Assembly: GCF_019399895.1 (NCBI RefSeq)
Contig: NC_091864.1
Coordinates: 12,564,001 to 12,628,000 of the forward strand
Direction: 5' to 3'
DNA from: Cardiocondyla obscurior
Taxonomy: Eukaryota > Arthropoda > Insecta > Hymenoptera > Formicidae
DNA: 64,000 nt
Shown here: positions 48,001-60,600 of the stretch, in pieces
Layout: each line of letters opens with the position of its first letter
How positions within the stretch are numbered: the stretch's first letter is position 1
Notes under the pieces: model-generated
Seen by the model: the letters and a program-made list of their open reading frames with translations, nothing else
Databases searched by the model: none
Told to the model about the DNA's origin: nothing
Translations under genes and position numbers: made by a program

Positions 48001-48654
48001 ATACTTCTGAGTATAAAGCTCAAAACAAATGTTACATGAGTATAGATTTTTTTTTTTCAAATTATAATAAATTTAAAAAATATAAAGTGAGAGGCGATAT
48101 TTTAATTATTTTATTATGAATAGAAAAGTAAATTTAAATAATCCATATTCATGCGACACATCTTGTTTCTGTGCTCATCATTTAAAGTATTAATTATAAT
48201 ATTAAAAATCGTCCTATATATCACATATATATAATAAATTGTAAATTCTTAGATATATTACAATCTCTTTGAGCGTCACGTTAAATCACTTGGAACACGC
48301 ACGGTGAACACGCATGAGTTTATCAGTTGGCTCTATACGCAGATACCTCCGGAAAGTCAACATATATATAATAATTTATTCATTATATTACAATAAATCG
48401 TTCTACATAATGGAGAAGAGAGCGATTGTTACAGCGCCGAGTCTCGACGATTCGACAGGAAAGGAGCGGCGAGGTAAAAAGCTTCCCCGCCAGTCCTAAC
48501 GACAACGCAGATCGCTCGCCAACGATCGCCAAAAATAGCGACAAGATAGCGTATCACTGATATGCACGAGAAAGAGGGCTTTGGGTTTAATTACAGTCAC
48601 TTAAGTACACGTGCTCCGCGTACATGGGCGGTAGAACTCCTACGGGTGGGACCA
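45097..48654. other. Convergent intergenic region between Nrx-IV and trachealess
   Basis: An AT-rich 3.5-kb region holds the two 3' UTRs, which face each other. It contains poly-T runs, TA runs near 45160-45180 and a poly-A run of about 23 at 47482-47505. AATAAA-type signals occur on both strands. No coding sequence or repeat family is recognised. Confidence 0.5.
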
Positions 48655-51600
48655 CTAGGAGGCCGAGGTGTACCAGCCGTTCGCTGTCGACTTGTTGCTC
48701 GGGTGGTAGATGTGGAAACCAGCGCTACTGGCCGGATGATGATAGAACTGCGGCTGTTCCGTCAAACCTGCCGAGGCGTATGCCGCTGCGGCGTCTAAGG
48801 CACTCGGATGGACAGTGGCCGAGTACACTTGGGGTTTCAAGGGTAACGGCTGGGCCGGTTCATATTGATGACGAAGAACGGGATCCGCGTATGCTGACGA
48901 GCCCTCGTAGCTACTTATCACGGGATGTAACTGCTGCTGCTGTTGTTGCTGCTGTTGCTGCTGCTGTTGCTGTTTGTCTCGCGGTGAAACCGACGACGGT
49001 GGCGTCATCGCCGAATGATAATCCACCGAATACCCGGCTGCAGTAGCGGACGTGTACGACGAAACTAGACTGGTGAAAGCATCGGCACAGCTGGTACCAT
49101 TCGATGCTTTTTGATTGTGAGCAGCCAGCACAAATTGATGTTCACCATACGTGCTAGAGCCCTCCGAGCCCGGCGGGGTGGGCAAAGGTCCGTTAGGGGC
49201 GGTTTCACCCGGGTAATAAATACCGGCCGATGTGGGTGCGCGCGTACCACCGCTTGATGTGATTCCATGGACATTGGCGCGTATCACACTTTCCCGATTT
49301 GCGGCGTAAAGTTGCCTAAGGAGCGCCGAAGCAGGTAAAGGGGCAGTGGCGGATTGTTGCGGACTCAAATGACCTAGATGATGATGCGCGCCGATCCATT
49401 GTATCGTACTTCGTTGCTGCTGCTGCTTTAACAACGCGTCTGTGCTGAAATCTGTCGGCTGATGAAGCGCCGCCGGTGAATTCGATTTGTTTAGTGAACT
49501 CCCCGGTAGGTGTTTCGACATAGCCTGTTCCAAATCTTTCACAGAAGTTCCCGTGCTCTCGGCACTGTCCATCCTACCGCTTTCGACGCGACGCGTCTTT
49601 GGACTGGTCGAACAGAGCGCCGGTTCGGTGGCCGAGACCGAATGTGTGGACGTTGCGCTAGGGCTGAGGGCGCGTACTCTCTCGCCGTTCGGCTCCTTCA
49701 CCGTGGTCTCTTCCTCGTCCTCCTCTTCATTTGAACTACTATCGTCGTCATGGATCTTCCGTTTGTGCCCTCGCAGTCTTACTACAAGCGTGCCAAGATT
49801 CCCGACCGGCGTTTGCGACTCCTGTTGCAACTGGGCTATATTGTCGTGGTGCCGGCTACCGCGCTTCTCGCTTTCCGACGCATGGCTCTCCTCCCGTTCC
49901 TCGGGTGGCGACCGATGCGATTGCTCCTGATGTTGATTCGTAGGGCCGCCTCGACTACGACCCTCTGAAATCAAAAGTTGTAACGAATATTGCCTCAGGA
50001 CGGAGAAAGGCGAGAGCTTGCCGAAATCGACGAATCGGGAGAATCGCAATGCTGGATAAGCAAAGAACGTTTTGTACCTCCTCTGTCGGCGTCCGGCGAT
50101 CCGTTCTCTGGATCATTTCCGGCAGTGTCTTCCCTCTTGACTCCGGTAACACCGTCCTCTAACTGACAGCAGTCCATAATTAAATTTTCGTACTCTCGAC
50201 CACTAAAAGAAAAAAAAAGAAAAATGATTAGAAAATTAAGATTTGACGGAAAAGCGCAGTCTACCGTTCGCCAATCGCTCATGACTCACCTTATGACGTA
50301 ATTGACGCAAATGATATTTTGCTCGTCGGCATTTTTCGAGTTGCACACGACAGTAGCACAAGTTTGCAGCCACGTGTATCCGCCGCTCTTGTTCATCAAC
50401 CGATAGTAATGCGTCAGCACTTGTCCTTTGTGGATTACTGAAATTACAATCGCATCATTTAGTACATTTCAGAAGGCCTCGATTTACCGTAAGAAATATC
50501 TGCAAAATTATTAAATAATTAAGTACTTTTTCCAAGCACTTTTTATTTTATTTTATTTATTTATTTATTTTTTTTTTTTTGAGTGCTTAGAACTTTGTTC
50601 TAAGTTCTACATATTAGCGTCGAAGCTACCGTTTGTACGACGATGAGGAAAATAAGCATTCCACCTGCATCAGGAATGCGAATTTTGATCAATTATTATT
50701 TTTGGGGTGTAAATGCTCGATTTCCTCTCTGTATAATGCTCTTAGAAGTCGTTTTCGTCTCGCAAAAGACATTTGATTTTTTTTTCTTTTTTTTTTTTTT
50801 TAAAGAGACTTTCTATATTTTTTGTCATATGGTCAAATGGCTATCTTTGACAATGTGCTTGTTTGCGTCGGATAGTAGTTTATCGCTGTCCGAGGGATCG
50901 AATCACATCTACCGATTTCAGGACTCCGTGCGTTATCGCGACTCGCAAGCGCTCAATTAACGAGAGAGCGATGCTTAGGGAAACTGGACGAATATTTATA
51001 GTGATAGTGACTGCGAATTATTTTTCCGACATAAGTGAATAATGAGAAACGTTATCCCCAACGCCTACGTGGCTAGTAATCTCATGTGAAACGTTCAAAT
51101 ACAAACAGATACGTACTTACTAAATCTGCAAGCGGTCGCGCGCAGTCGAAAAGACCAACGTATTAATACTTTTCGTGCTTTTCTCTCTTCCCGGACAGCT
51201 TTGACACCCATCGCGCTCTCTTTCACCAAAGTATTTTCCTAGAACAGTAGGAGCAAGAAATTCTGCGTGGCAGATCTATCGGCTTTGTTTATTGGGAGCG
51301 TATGCATATGAATAACGTGACGGCTCTATTTTCGTTAATCGCTTCTCGAGTACAGATTGCAGCGGCAATAGGAGACAGAAGCGAGTTCAGTAAAAAAAAA
51401 GAAAAAAAAACTATCTCGCGATGAATCTTCGCGAATAATAAAAATTTCAAAGGGAGAAAGAGAGAGTTCGAAATAATTTCGGAAGAATTTTGAAATATAT
51501 TTCCCTCGAGAACCTTTATGCACATTTCTTTTCGCTGAGCTTTGCAACTCATTTTCTTTCCTGCCATTATTTATTATTTTTCGTTTTTTAGTATCTTCTA

Positions 51601-54600
51601 TTTTTTTTTTCTTTTTAATTTTATTTTATTTCGTAAGCCCCATTCCTTTCGAGCGTATCACCTTTCAACTGATCGGCGAACGAAACACCGCTGCAGGGAA
51701 GCACATCGTCGCTACGTGTTGGCGAAAAGTGATTTCCCACGGACATCGGATCGCGGCGACTTTTTCGTAAAAAATTCGCGCGGCGCAACTACTATTGTTC
51801 ACGACAGATTGCCCACGATTCGCACGCGTGCATTCCTACGAACATTACACAGAAAACATTGGGGAGAGCGAGCGAGGCCCTTTCTCGTGCGCGATCGTGC
51901 AAACGGTACTCACTCGACTTGGCTACGATCGAACGTGGCGAGCGTAATTTGCGATCAGTCATACTCACGATCTACGTGGGACTTCCGGAGACGATTTGCG
52001 TCCTCGCCGTGGCACAGCGTGTAAAGATTCTTCCCCGTCAGCTCGTCGGCGGTGTAGTCGAGCAACTCGGACACCCTGGAGAACACGAAAGAAAGTTCCT
52101 CCGTTACAAAGCGGCTGAACTTGTCCGTTTCGAGGAGGGAATCTCGCGAACGTAGACTGAACGTCTAACACATTGGAGATAGTTATATCTTATATAATTA
52201 ATAATCTTAAAGTAAAAAAATTTTATACGGTCTGAAAAACATAATTGTTCAATATGCGTCTGTCCCACTTTTTCTGGGCGCTGCAGACTTGATTCAATGC
52301 AAGGGGTACTTACTTTGGCTCACAATGCGCTATCCGAAAATCGAAGTTGATCCGTGTGACGAACATGTCGGTCTCGAGACGGATTTCGTGTACGCTGGGC
52401 GGTGGAAGTGCGATAGCCAGGCCGACCATGCCCATCAAAGGCGGCGCGGACTTTCTCGCGTGGCTGAATATAAATTGTGGCCTCAAACGACAAAGCAGCA
52501 GCACAACCTGTGCGCAGGCACGCGTGAAAAAATACAAAAATTACTTTCGGCCCGCATCAAAATGATTTCGGTCGTGTATCTAACAGCGAGCATTGATACC
52601 ACAAAAAGAAAGAATTTCATTAAGATTAAACGCAGATTCGCTTACCCGATAACCCGACGATTTGAAGTGACACCCCCTCTTCGTCAAAGTGGACTTCATC
52701 CTAACGCAAAACGCACGGTCGTACCCCTTGTAGAGTCCAGCCGCCGATAGCGACATTACCGAGGACACTAAGGATAGATAGACACATAAAGAAATTTTGA
52801 TTCTTCGAATAATTTGATGATAAAGAAAAAGAAAGCAGAACAAAATGAAATTAATTTTAAACGATTAAATAAAATTGCTCAATGATTATTTCGGGATGTA
52901 CCGTCGGGATTTGCGGTCGAGGACGAGCCGTGCTCCTCCGAGGCACCGCTGCTCGGCGAGGCTAGGCCGGAATTCGACGAGTGCGGAGCGGAGGAGCTCG
53001 TCGACGAGGTGAGACCTAGACCAAGCTGCTCGGCGACTTCGGCGTGATCTTGCTGGTGGACGTAATCGAACACGCTCGACCCCGTCATCTCTACCTGAAA
53101 TAAAAAAGAAAAAAAATGAAATGGGCTTTTTCCCTCGCGAGATTTATCTCGCGCCGACAATGTCCGGCACGGGGGATGGAGTCGCGCCGCCACGAGTCGA
53201 TTTCGGCGGCGAGACACGCAGGGGTACGCCAGGGGTACGCGAAGGCTTCGAGGAAACCAGGGGAGGCGCCGCGGCCATGTTTGTGCCGACGCCGGCTTTC
53301 CCGTCGGTTTTCCGAATCCCCGAAACACCCTATTGATTGCCCCACGAGCTTCGCAGAGAGCCGAGAGGCTAGAGCTACACCGGTCACCTCCCGTACCCTC
53401 CTGCAACCCGCTCTACCCCCCTCGGCACCGCTCTTCTCTACTCTCTTTCCCCGTCCACCTTCTCGCTCGCGGCATTAGGAATGGCGAACACGCCGCCGTG
53501 CAGAGGCTACGTGAGCCGCATGCGACCACCTCCGCCCGCCACCATCCACCCGTCCTCCTCTTCCTCCCTCTCGCCCTCTTCCCCCTTCCCGCTCTCCCCG
53601 TTCTATGTCATGCTTGCCGTCGTGCCAGCACTGCCAGCCAGTATGGCCGCCAACTCGCGCAACCTTCTCCTCTTTTCCTCCCTTGACCTCTCCTCCTTAT
53701 TCTTCCACGGCGCTATCAACTTTTCCTTCTCCTCCTCTTTCGCTAGCTCGGCAACCATCGCCGCCACCACCGCCGTCGCCGCTACCACTTTAACGTTTCA
53801 ACCTCCTTCTCTTCCGTCAACTTTTCTTTCCTCTTTTCTTTCTTCTGCCTCCCCCGAACTCCGTGTCTTTGTATCATTTTACTATCTCCGAGCCTTCCGG
53901 CTGACGGTACACGGCTTGTACTCGCCTTCGGCGCGCCCAACGCCGCTTTTTACTCGCTTTCGCTTTCTCGTTATCGTTATCACTTTTCCCCTACGCACCC
54001 CCCTCCCTCCGTTCTCCTCTCTCCCTGGTACCGCTTCCGACTTCATCGACGTGGCCGCCATAACGAAGAGCCGCGCTTACCTGTGAGAGGCCGAGATATA
54101 TCGAAACCGTCTCGGATATGTACAGGAATCTGCCATCAGCCGCGACTGCCATCGCGAAGCCGTCCAGGGACTAGCAACAGAAAATACGAGATACTTGAAG
54201 AACTCCGGATATTCTGGGACGATAAACGCGAAGCGCCTTCCGAACATTCATATAAATTCCCTCTCTCGAGGAAAAAAAAAAAAATAAAATAAAGTGAATA
54301 TTGATGATTTTTTTCTGAATAATTTCGTACTTAACTTGCACTTTAAGTATATTTTAATTCGAGGGATATTTATAATTTTAATTGATAAAATTAAAGCTTG
54401 CGATGAAATATTTAATGCAATTAAAAATAGAAAAAAAATAAAAGAAATCAAGTCGAAAGCGTTACAATCCAGTGAACGTATTGTTTACAGTACGATAAGA
54501 AAGCCAACTCACCTGTAATATGTGGGTACCTTGATGAATTTCGAAGTGGTCTATCGCCGCGGACGTCGATGATCTGACTCGGTTAGCACCTGTACAAGAT

Positions 54601-57600
54601 AGTACATGGAAATAAAAAATTTTAAGTACAATCGAAAGAAAAGTTTAATTTTATTTTTTTTTTTTGTTTATCCAAGAAAAATCTCTCAATTTTAATGCTC
54701 TTGCCGGCGCGAGAACAATAGAGAACGGCGAATATTTCGTTCTATTGTTGGCTGGTTAAAGATTGGAAAACCTCTTCAGCAATGTCGTAATGTTGTACGG
54801 TTACGACGGGCCGGCATATACTTGTCGGGAAAGGTATTCTCGATTGATCAGCGATACGTGACTCACGCGGTACACGCATCGGCGTTGAGCCATCGACCCC
54901 TTTTGCGCCTTCTTTTCTCCCCTCGTTTAACAAACAAGACGCGGACTACTTCTTACCGTAATAATAATCCCGCGCTCCCCAGTAGCCCCCGTAATGAAAG
55001 GACTTAGAAGACTCGATCAAACTCGCGCGCGAACCGCTTAATCTCGTAAGTCCATCGGGATGAGGCTGAACGGCTCGGCTGACCCTAGGTTTCGGGTTTT
55101 CGGTCAACAAGGTAATGCCGATATTTCCTACCGCAGCCGGACTTCGGGATAATCTAACGGGATTTCGTTTCTTGACGAACGCCTTTGTTCTCCCAATTAT
55201 AATGACCCTTTCGCGAACGCGTCCCTTTCCCTCAATCTTTCAAGACGTATCTGGTCTCGAAGTGGTCTCGCTAGAAGCGAGTCGTAAAGGTAATTATAGA
55301 TTGTTTAACGCTTGGGTGAAATAATACACGCTGATACACTTTCATTAAGAAACGAAAATAATTTAGAACTTTTTACTCTAATAATTTACACGCAAAAAAA
55401 AAAAAAAAAAAATACGGATATTATGCTGCGGTTCGACGGGTTAATCTTTGTCCGAACGAGTCCGGTGGCACATCCTCGCCGTTTATCACAATATTTTTAC
55501 AAATATAAGTCGGCGGCGCGTGTTTGTCTTGGGCAGCTAGAAAAATATATCTGCGCCGGTATTTTCGCGAGGCGAACATCACGTAATTATCGATACGAGT
55601 GAGGAGCGGGGGGAGGAGGAGGGTGAAAAGCTCTGTCTATCGATTATGCCTCTCGGACAATTTTCGGCGAACCGTTAATGCCGACCGCCACCGGAGTTTC
55701 CGAAATCATTTTACGGTTAAGTCGAGAGGCTCGTTCCGACGGTGGCCCTGACATGCGGCACGAGAACCAAGAGGGGTGCACTGGATTTAGTTTGACGAGG
55801 AGTTGCGAGCACAGCGATGCGCGGCGCCTAACTCAATTTCGTTAGTTTAGTTACATCGGCGGTTCGTAACGCGAAGCGCCCACGCGCTCGTCGAGGGGGC
55901 TGTCGTGATTAGATTTTCATGTGGATAGTGGTGGAGGTACCTAAGCCTTTATACGTACCCGCGTACGTGGCGAAGCTCCCGCCTTCGTTCTCTCTCACTC
56001 TCTCTCTTTCTCTCTCTCTCGTTCTTCATCTTTTCGCGACCCTCTCGTACGGTAAATATTAACTCAGCCAGCCCCCTCGTATCCCGAAAATATGCGGTGG
56101 TTCCGCGGGTAAGTGAAGCCTCCCGACAAGTTCAACAACGGTGTCTCCGCGATCTCTCCTTTTAAGAAGGATTTTTCCCTCATCGGCGATCAGAGAAACG
56201 GGCGATAACGCGACAATGGTCTTCTTTTCGGAAAAAGAAAAAAAAAAAAGTTGGCCCGATCGCTCGATACTGGCGAGGGATGACCCGGCGCGAGCAGCGG
56301 CACGCTTCAATTGACTCGAATGAAAAAACGCGGGGGCGAAAATACGCTAAAATAAGCTGGTAGTTGTTCCCTTTTCGCTAAATGAAGCACGAAAATGAAG
56401 GAGGCCCGCGGCGATCTTATCGCTCGATGATTGCCGACAATTCTCTATTACTATGTATCAGGAAATCTCTCTCTTTCGCAGGCTGCATGGCCACCGGAAT
56501 TATAAAGGGTATCTAGAAGCTCGATCTATTGCGAAGTTTACGTGTCTCCTTAAGGAGACTACTGTCCACAATCTTAGCCGGATACACCCCGGGGTGTCCC
56601 GGCGGTTTCTGCGTTCCGTGTTATATTATGTAGATAAAAGATGTTTCATCGAGTTACGCAATTGTGGCGTGTATAAAAGATGCTGCGCGGAGAGAGTCCT
56701 TGCCTCCCTCCTCCTGGAGCATATTTTTGTAAATCGAATTACGGCACCGCGTCGCGACACGATGTCGGTTCCGTCTGGATAATGGAAGACACGTGTCTGG
56801 CGAAAAGACATCGTAATCGGAGACAGGGCCGAATATCTGCCGGCCGTAACGCGATTATTGTATTCCATGCTCTCGCGAAGCTTCTTTTATTCACACTTTT
56901 GTACCTTCTCGCCTCGATCAAATTTCGTACGCGAATAAAAAATTAAAAATATTACCACATATCTGCAACACCTACTTTACGTTAATTTTTAATCTTTTTT
57001 TTTCTTTCTCCTTTCTTTTTTTTTTCAATTAATAATTAATTTATGTACTTGAATATTTATGTTATTGTTATTTATTTATTACAGTTAAATATTTAAGCAG
57101 CAAGTTTTCACGAGGCATGCATATTGAGAAGAATATGAAACACATATCGCACGTACGATGAAATACTGTGATACATTCCGCACGTGTCCGCCGCAACGCC
57201 AGTCTACTCTACTGCAGACGACGGCGAGCGTAAAGGAATTATAACGCGGCTGACTTCCTCTCTTATTCTTATCCCCAGAGAGGAAGTTAGGCGTACGGAA
57301 TATGGGTCCCGATCCCTATTAACAGTCTGGATGACTCCCCCTTTCCCGAGGTTAAACGCTGATCCATCAAGAGACATCATCGGCAGATACATCTTCGTCG
57401 ACTGCCCGGAGAGCGAGGGATTACGTTTATCATGATAAATTAAAACAAAATGTCGATATCGATATACTTGTATCACTTTTATATCCGACGGAAATAAGAA
57501 TAAATGGAATCTATGCGATGCACGGAGTTGCAATATAAATTTTTATGGCTTAATTCGGGATCCATTAATCAAGTCGCTTGATAAACGCAACTTGAGAAAA

Positions 57601-60600
57601 AAATAATAAAATACCGCATTCTTGCCGTAAGAATAATTTTTGTTATCGGAAGCGATTGTTCGTAAAAACAAATTTAATTTAACAAAAAAAAAAAAAAGTG
57701 GAGTACATTTTTGACAAGTTTTTAATTTATCTGGCGACAAAATTATTTTCAGCGAACAAAGTGTAAGAACTTGTTTTTTTTCTGCAAATGTTTTTTTTTT
57801 TCTTTTCGTGAGTCGCTAATAAAAATTAAATGAATTGTCTTACCTTTGACGGATTTGCTGGGTGGTGGACCATCGCGGGACCACGGCGGGTCGCCGTGGC
57901 TGGAGAAGTCGCGCAGTTTGAGGTACGAGATCGTTAGTCTTATTATGGAGGCCTTATCCAGCTGGGAGGTGATGGCCGCCGGGAGCGGCAGCATTTTTGC
58001 GAGCTCGTAGAATTCGAAGTTCTCTTTACCCCGCCGCGACCTCGCCGCGTCTCGGCTCTTCTCCTTGCGCAACTCCAAGATGCTGTAATGCAAACACGCG
58101 CACGGTTACAGCGGCGAAGCAGCGGGTCTCGCAGTTCGGAATCGCGGTAGACGCTATCGTGGATCGCGGTTCGCACAGAGAACAGTCCCCAGAGAAGAAA
58201 GAGAGAAAGAGAGAGAATAAAAAAAAATAAAAAATAAAAAAAAAAGAGATCTCAAATAACTCTGCCAACGTTTTTATGTTCAACTCTCGGCCGTAAAATT
58301 TCAGGGACGTTTGCAACTGGCTTGATAATTCTCATCAATTACATGTTAAAAAAATAAATACATATTCGGATGAAAGAAATTATTCCGCGCATGCCGGGGA
58401 GATACTGGGGAAAGCGACTTTAGCTTTTTCTTTCTTCACATCTAAAGACGGAGGTCCACTAGCGCGCAGCGTCTGTGAAGGGGTGAACCTGACTTTCTCA
58501 AACTCGCTGGAAAGGCTGGCGGTTCGACGAGCGTTTCGACGACCGTGGAAGCATCTCGCGGGTTCACTTCCGGTATCGTTCTTTTTACCGGCCGCCTGCC
58601 GTTCGTCGCGACGCGTCTTCCGGCAACGTTCGGCGACGTGCGACGCGGGCGGGCGTTTGTTATCTCGCGCAAATGCACGCGACGGAGGCTGAAATTATGC
58701 GGTGGCGCAAATAGGTACCAAGCCGAAGAGGCGTGGCGATGCTGCGTCGCGGTGCGCGGCCACTGCTTAAGCGGCATACATTATTCAAGCGGTATGAAGC
58801 CCGTGTTTACTGACAAGCCTGGCGAACGTACCCGCGAGAGTGAACATCGGTGTAACGTAACCACGCCCTACGGACGGCCCCTCGGATGCCCGGTTTTACG
58901 TTTTAAACTGTAAATGCCGCCAGCCGATTGGAAATGGCGGCGTCGGCTACGTCGCGGCGTTAATCCGTTTCTCGGTACCGCTCGGAGGTCATCGACCTTC
59001 GAATCGGAGAACCGGCGCGGGTGGACCGGGTGCTACTTTCCAGGATGTCGCGGTTCGCACGTGAAGATTTTGCCAAGTCTCGAAACGAAGAGCGCGTTTC
59101 GTCAAGGGCCCAGATGCGAGCACCTGTTTCTCGGGAACATCCCTTCGTAGCGGTACCGCGAGGTCTGCCCCTCGGACGGTTAAGAGTCTCGGCTATTAAC
59201 TAACTTCCGCCATTCGGAAGTCGGAAAACCGGCTTAGCGGTTTTCCCGACCGTGGCGGCACGAAGCGCGATGGGATTTTTATTCGCCCGCTATTGCGCTT
59301 AACGACTGTAAAACGACGGCGATCTCCCCATTCACGCGCAGCCCTGTCTCTCCCTCGCGCGTGAGATGCGCCAGCACGACGGTAACCCATTATGGCCATT
59401 CTCGCTGCCGCCCGAGCGGGGATCGGAAGTCGTAAAAACGAAAGAAAAGGGGGAGAGAAAAGGAGAACGTCTCCTCCGATATACATAGAGACCGTCGCCA
59501 GAATCCTGTTTTGGCATTTTACAGGCATTCCGCGACGACCCGATCCTTTCCCGCCCTCGGCGAAGTTTCGTTCACGGGCAGACTTTCGTCCCAAAGGGAT
59601 AATGACAAATTCTTCCCTTCCGCGAATGATAGAGTTCCGGAGCGGAGTGCGCGCCAAACTTTTCCCACCCGGCATTCGATCTCGCGACTCTCGTTGTAAG
59701 GTGGACGGCGATGAGTAGATCGCGGGCTTCTTCAGTTAAGTGTTGAAGAAATAATACAAACACGATAAAAAGGTACGCGTTTACTTTCTATACATCACGT
59801 TTACTTATAGTGGAAACGTTTGCGCGGCCGTCGCGCGGACGCGGATCAAATTGAGACGATTAAGAGCCGACGGGCTCTGCCGACGTGGATGTGTGAGATA
59901 GGAACACAAGGGAAAGGGCAGCTTCCTTCGTTTCCTTTGACCGTGCCGGGTCCATTCCCCAAGAGGAACGCAACTCGGCCGGAGAAGAAAGCCGGGGCCC
60001 GGGCACACCACCGCGGCGAAACGCTTCTGCAGACGTGTGAAAATAAAATTACGTCCAACTTTCGGTCAAATTGGTCGGAATTGGGCGGCGAGGGTGGTAG
60101 GGTAAGGGCTCGCGAGACCCGAGAGTCCCGTGGGACCGGAGATAGCGGTCCCTCGCGCAACCATCGCAACGCCGGTGTATCCTTGACGATCCTCAAGAAG
60201 GCTACCTTCGCGGAGGCGCCTTTCGACGTGCTCGACGTCCTCTCTCTCCTATCTAAGTGCCGCCCATCAATAATTCAGCAGCGAGCTATGACGAGCACTC
60301 GCCCTTGGACCCTCGCCACCCTCCGTTTCTCCGTTTCTAGACATCGAGCGCGACCTCGATCGTCGAATCGTCACCGTGGTCGCGAAAGAACGATCCTCGC
60401 GTGATAATCGGACGATTTACCGCGCGGATTACCGTTCCCGGGATTTACAAAGGCCCCATTGAAATTTTCGACGCAAAATTTGTATTTAAAAAAAATAAAA
60501 AAAACTTATCCGCGTCTAGAAAAAACGTGAAAAAATTTGTATATATTAGTTTATTATTTTTAAAGATTAAATACGTCTTATTTAAAAACTACTTTTATTT

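Noticed and set aside
52310..52537. Independent gene at the minus-strand frame starting MYFFTRACAQVVLLLC
   Set aside because: From VVLLLC on this is the trachealess PAS-B exon; the first residues are intron sequence read through.
53481..54086. 201-codon Ser/Pro-rich plus-strand frame
   Set aside because: Product of a pyrimidine-rich intron of trachealess; low complexity, no homologue recognised, and it overlaps a trachealess exon on the opposite strand.
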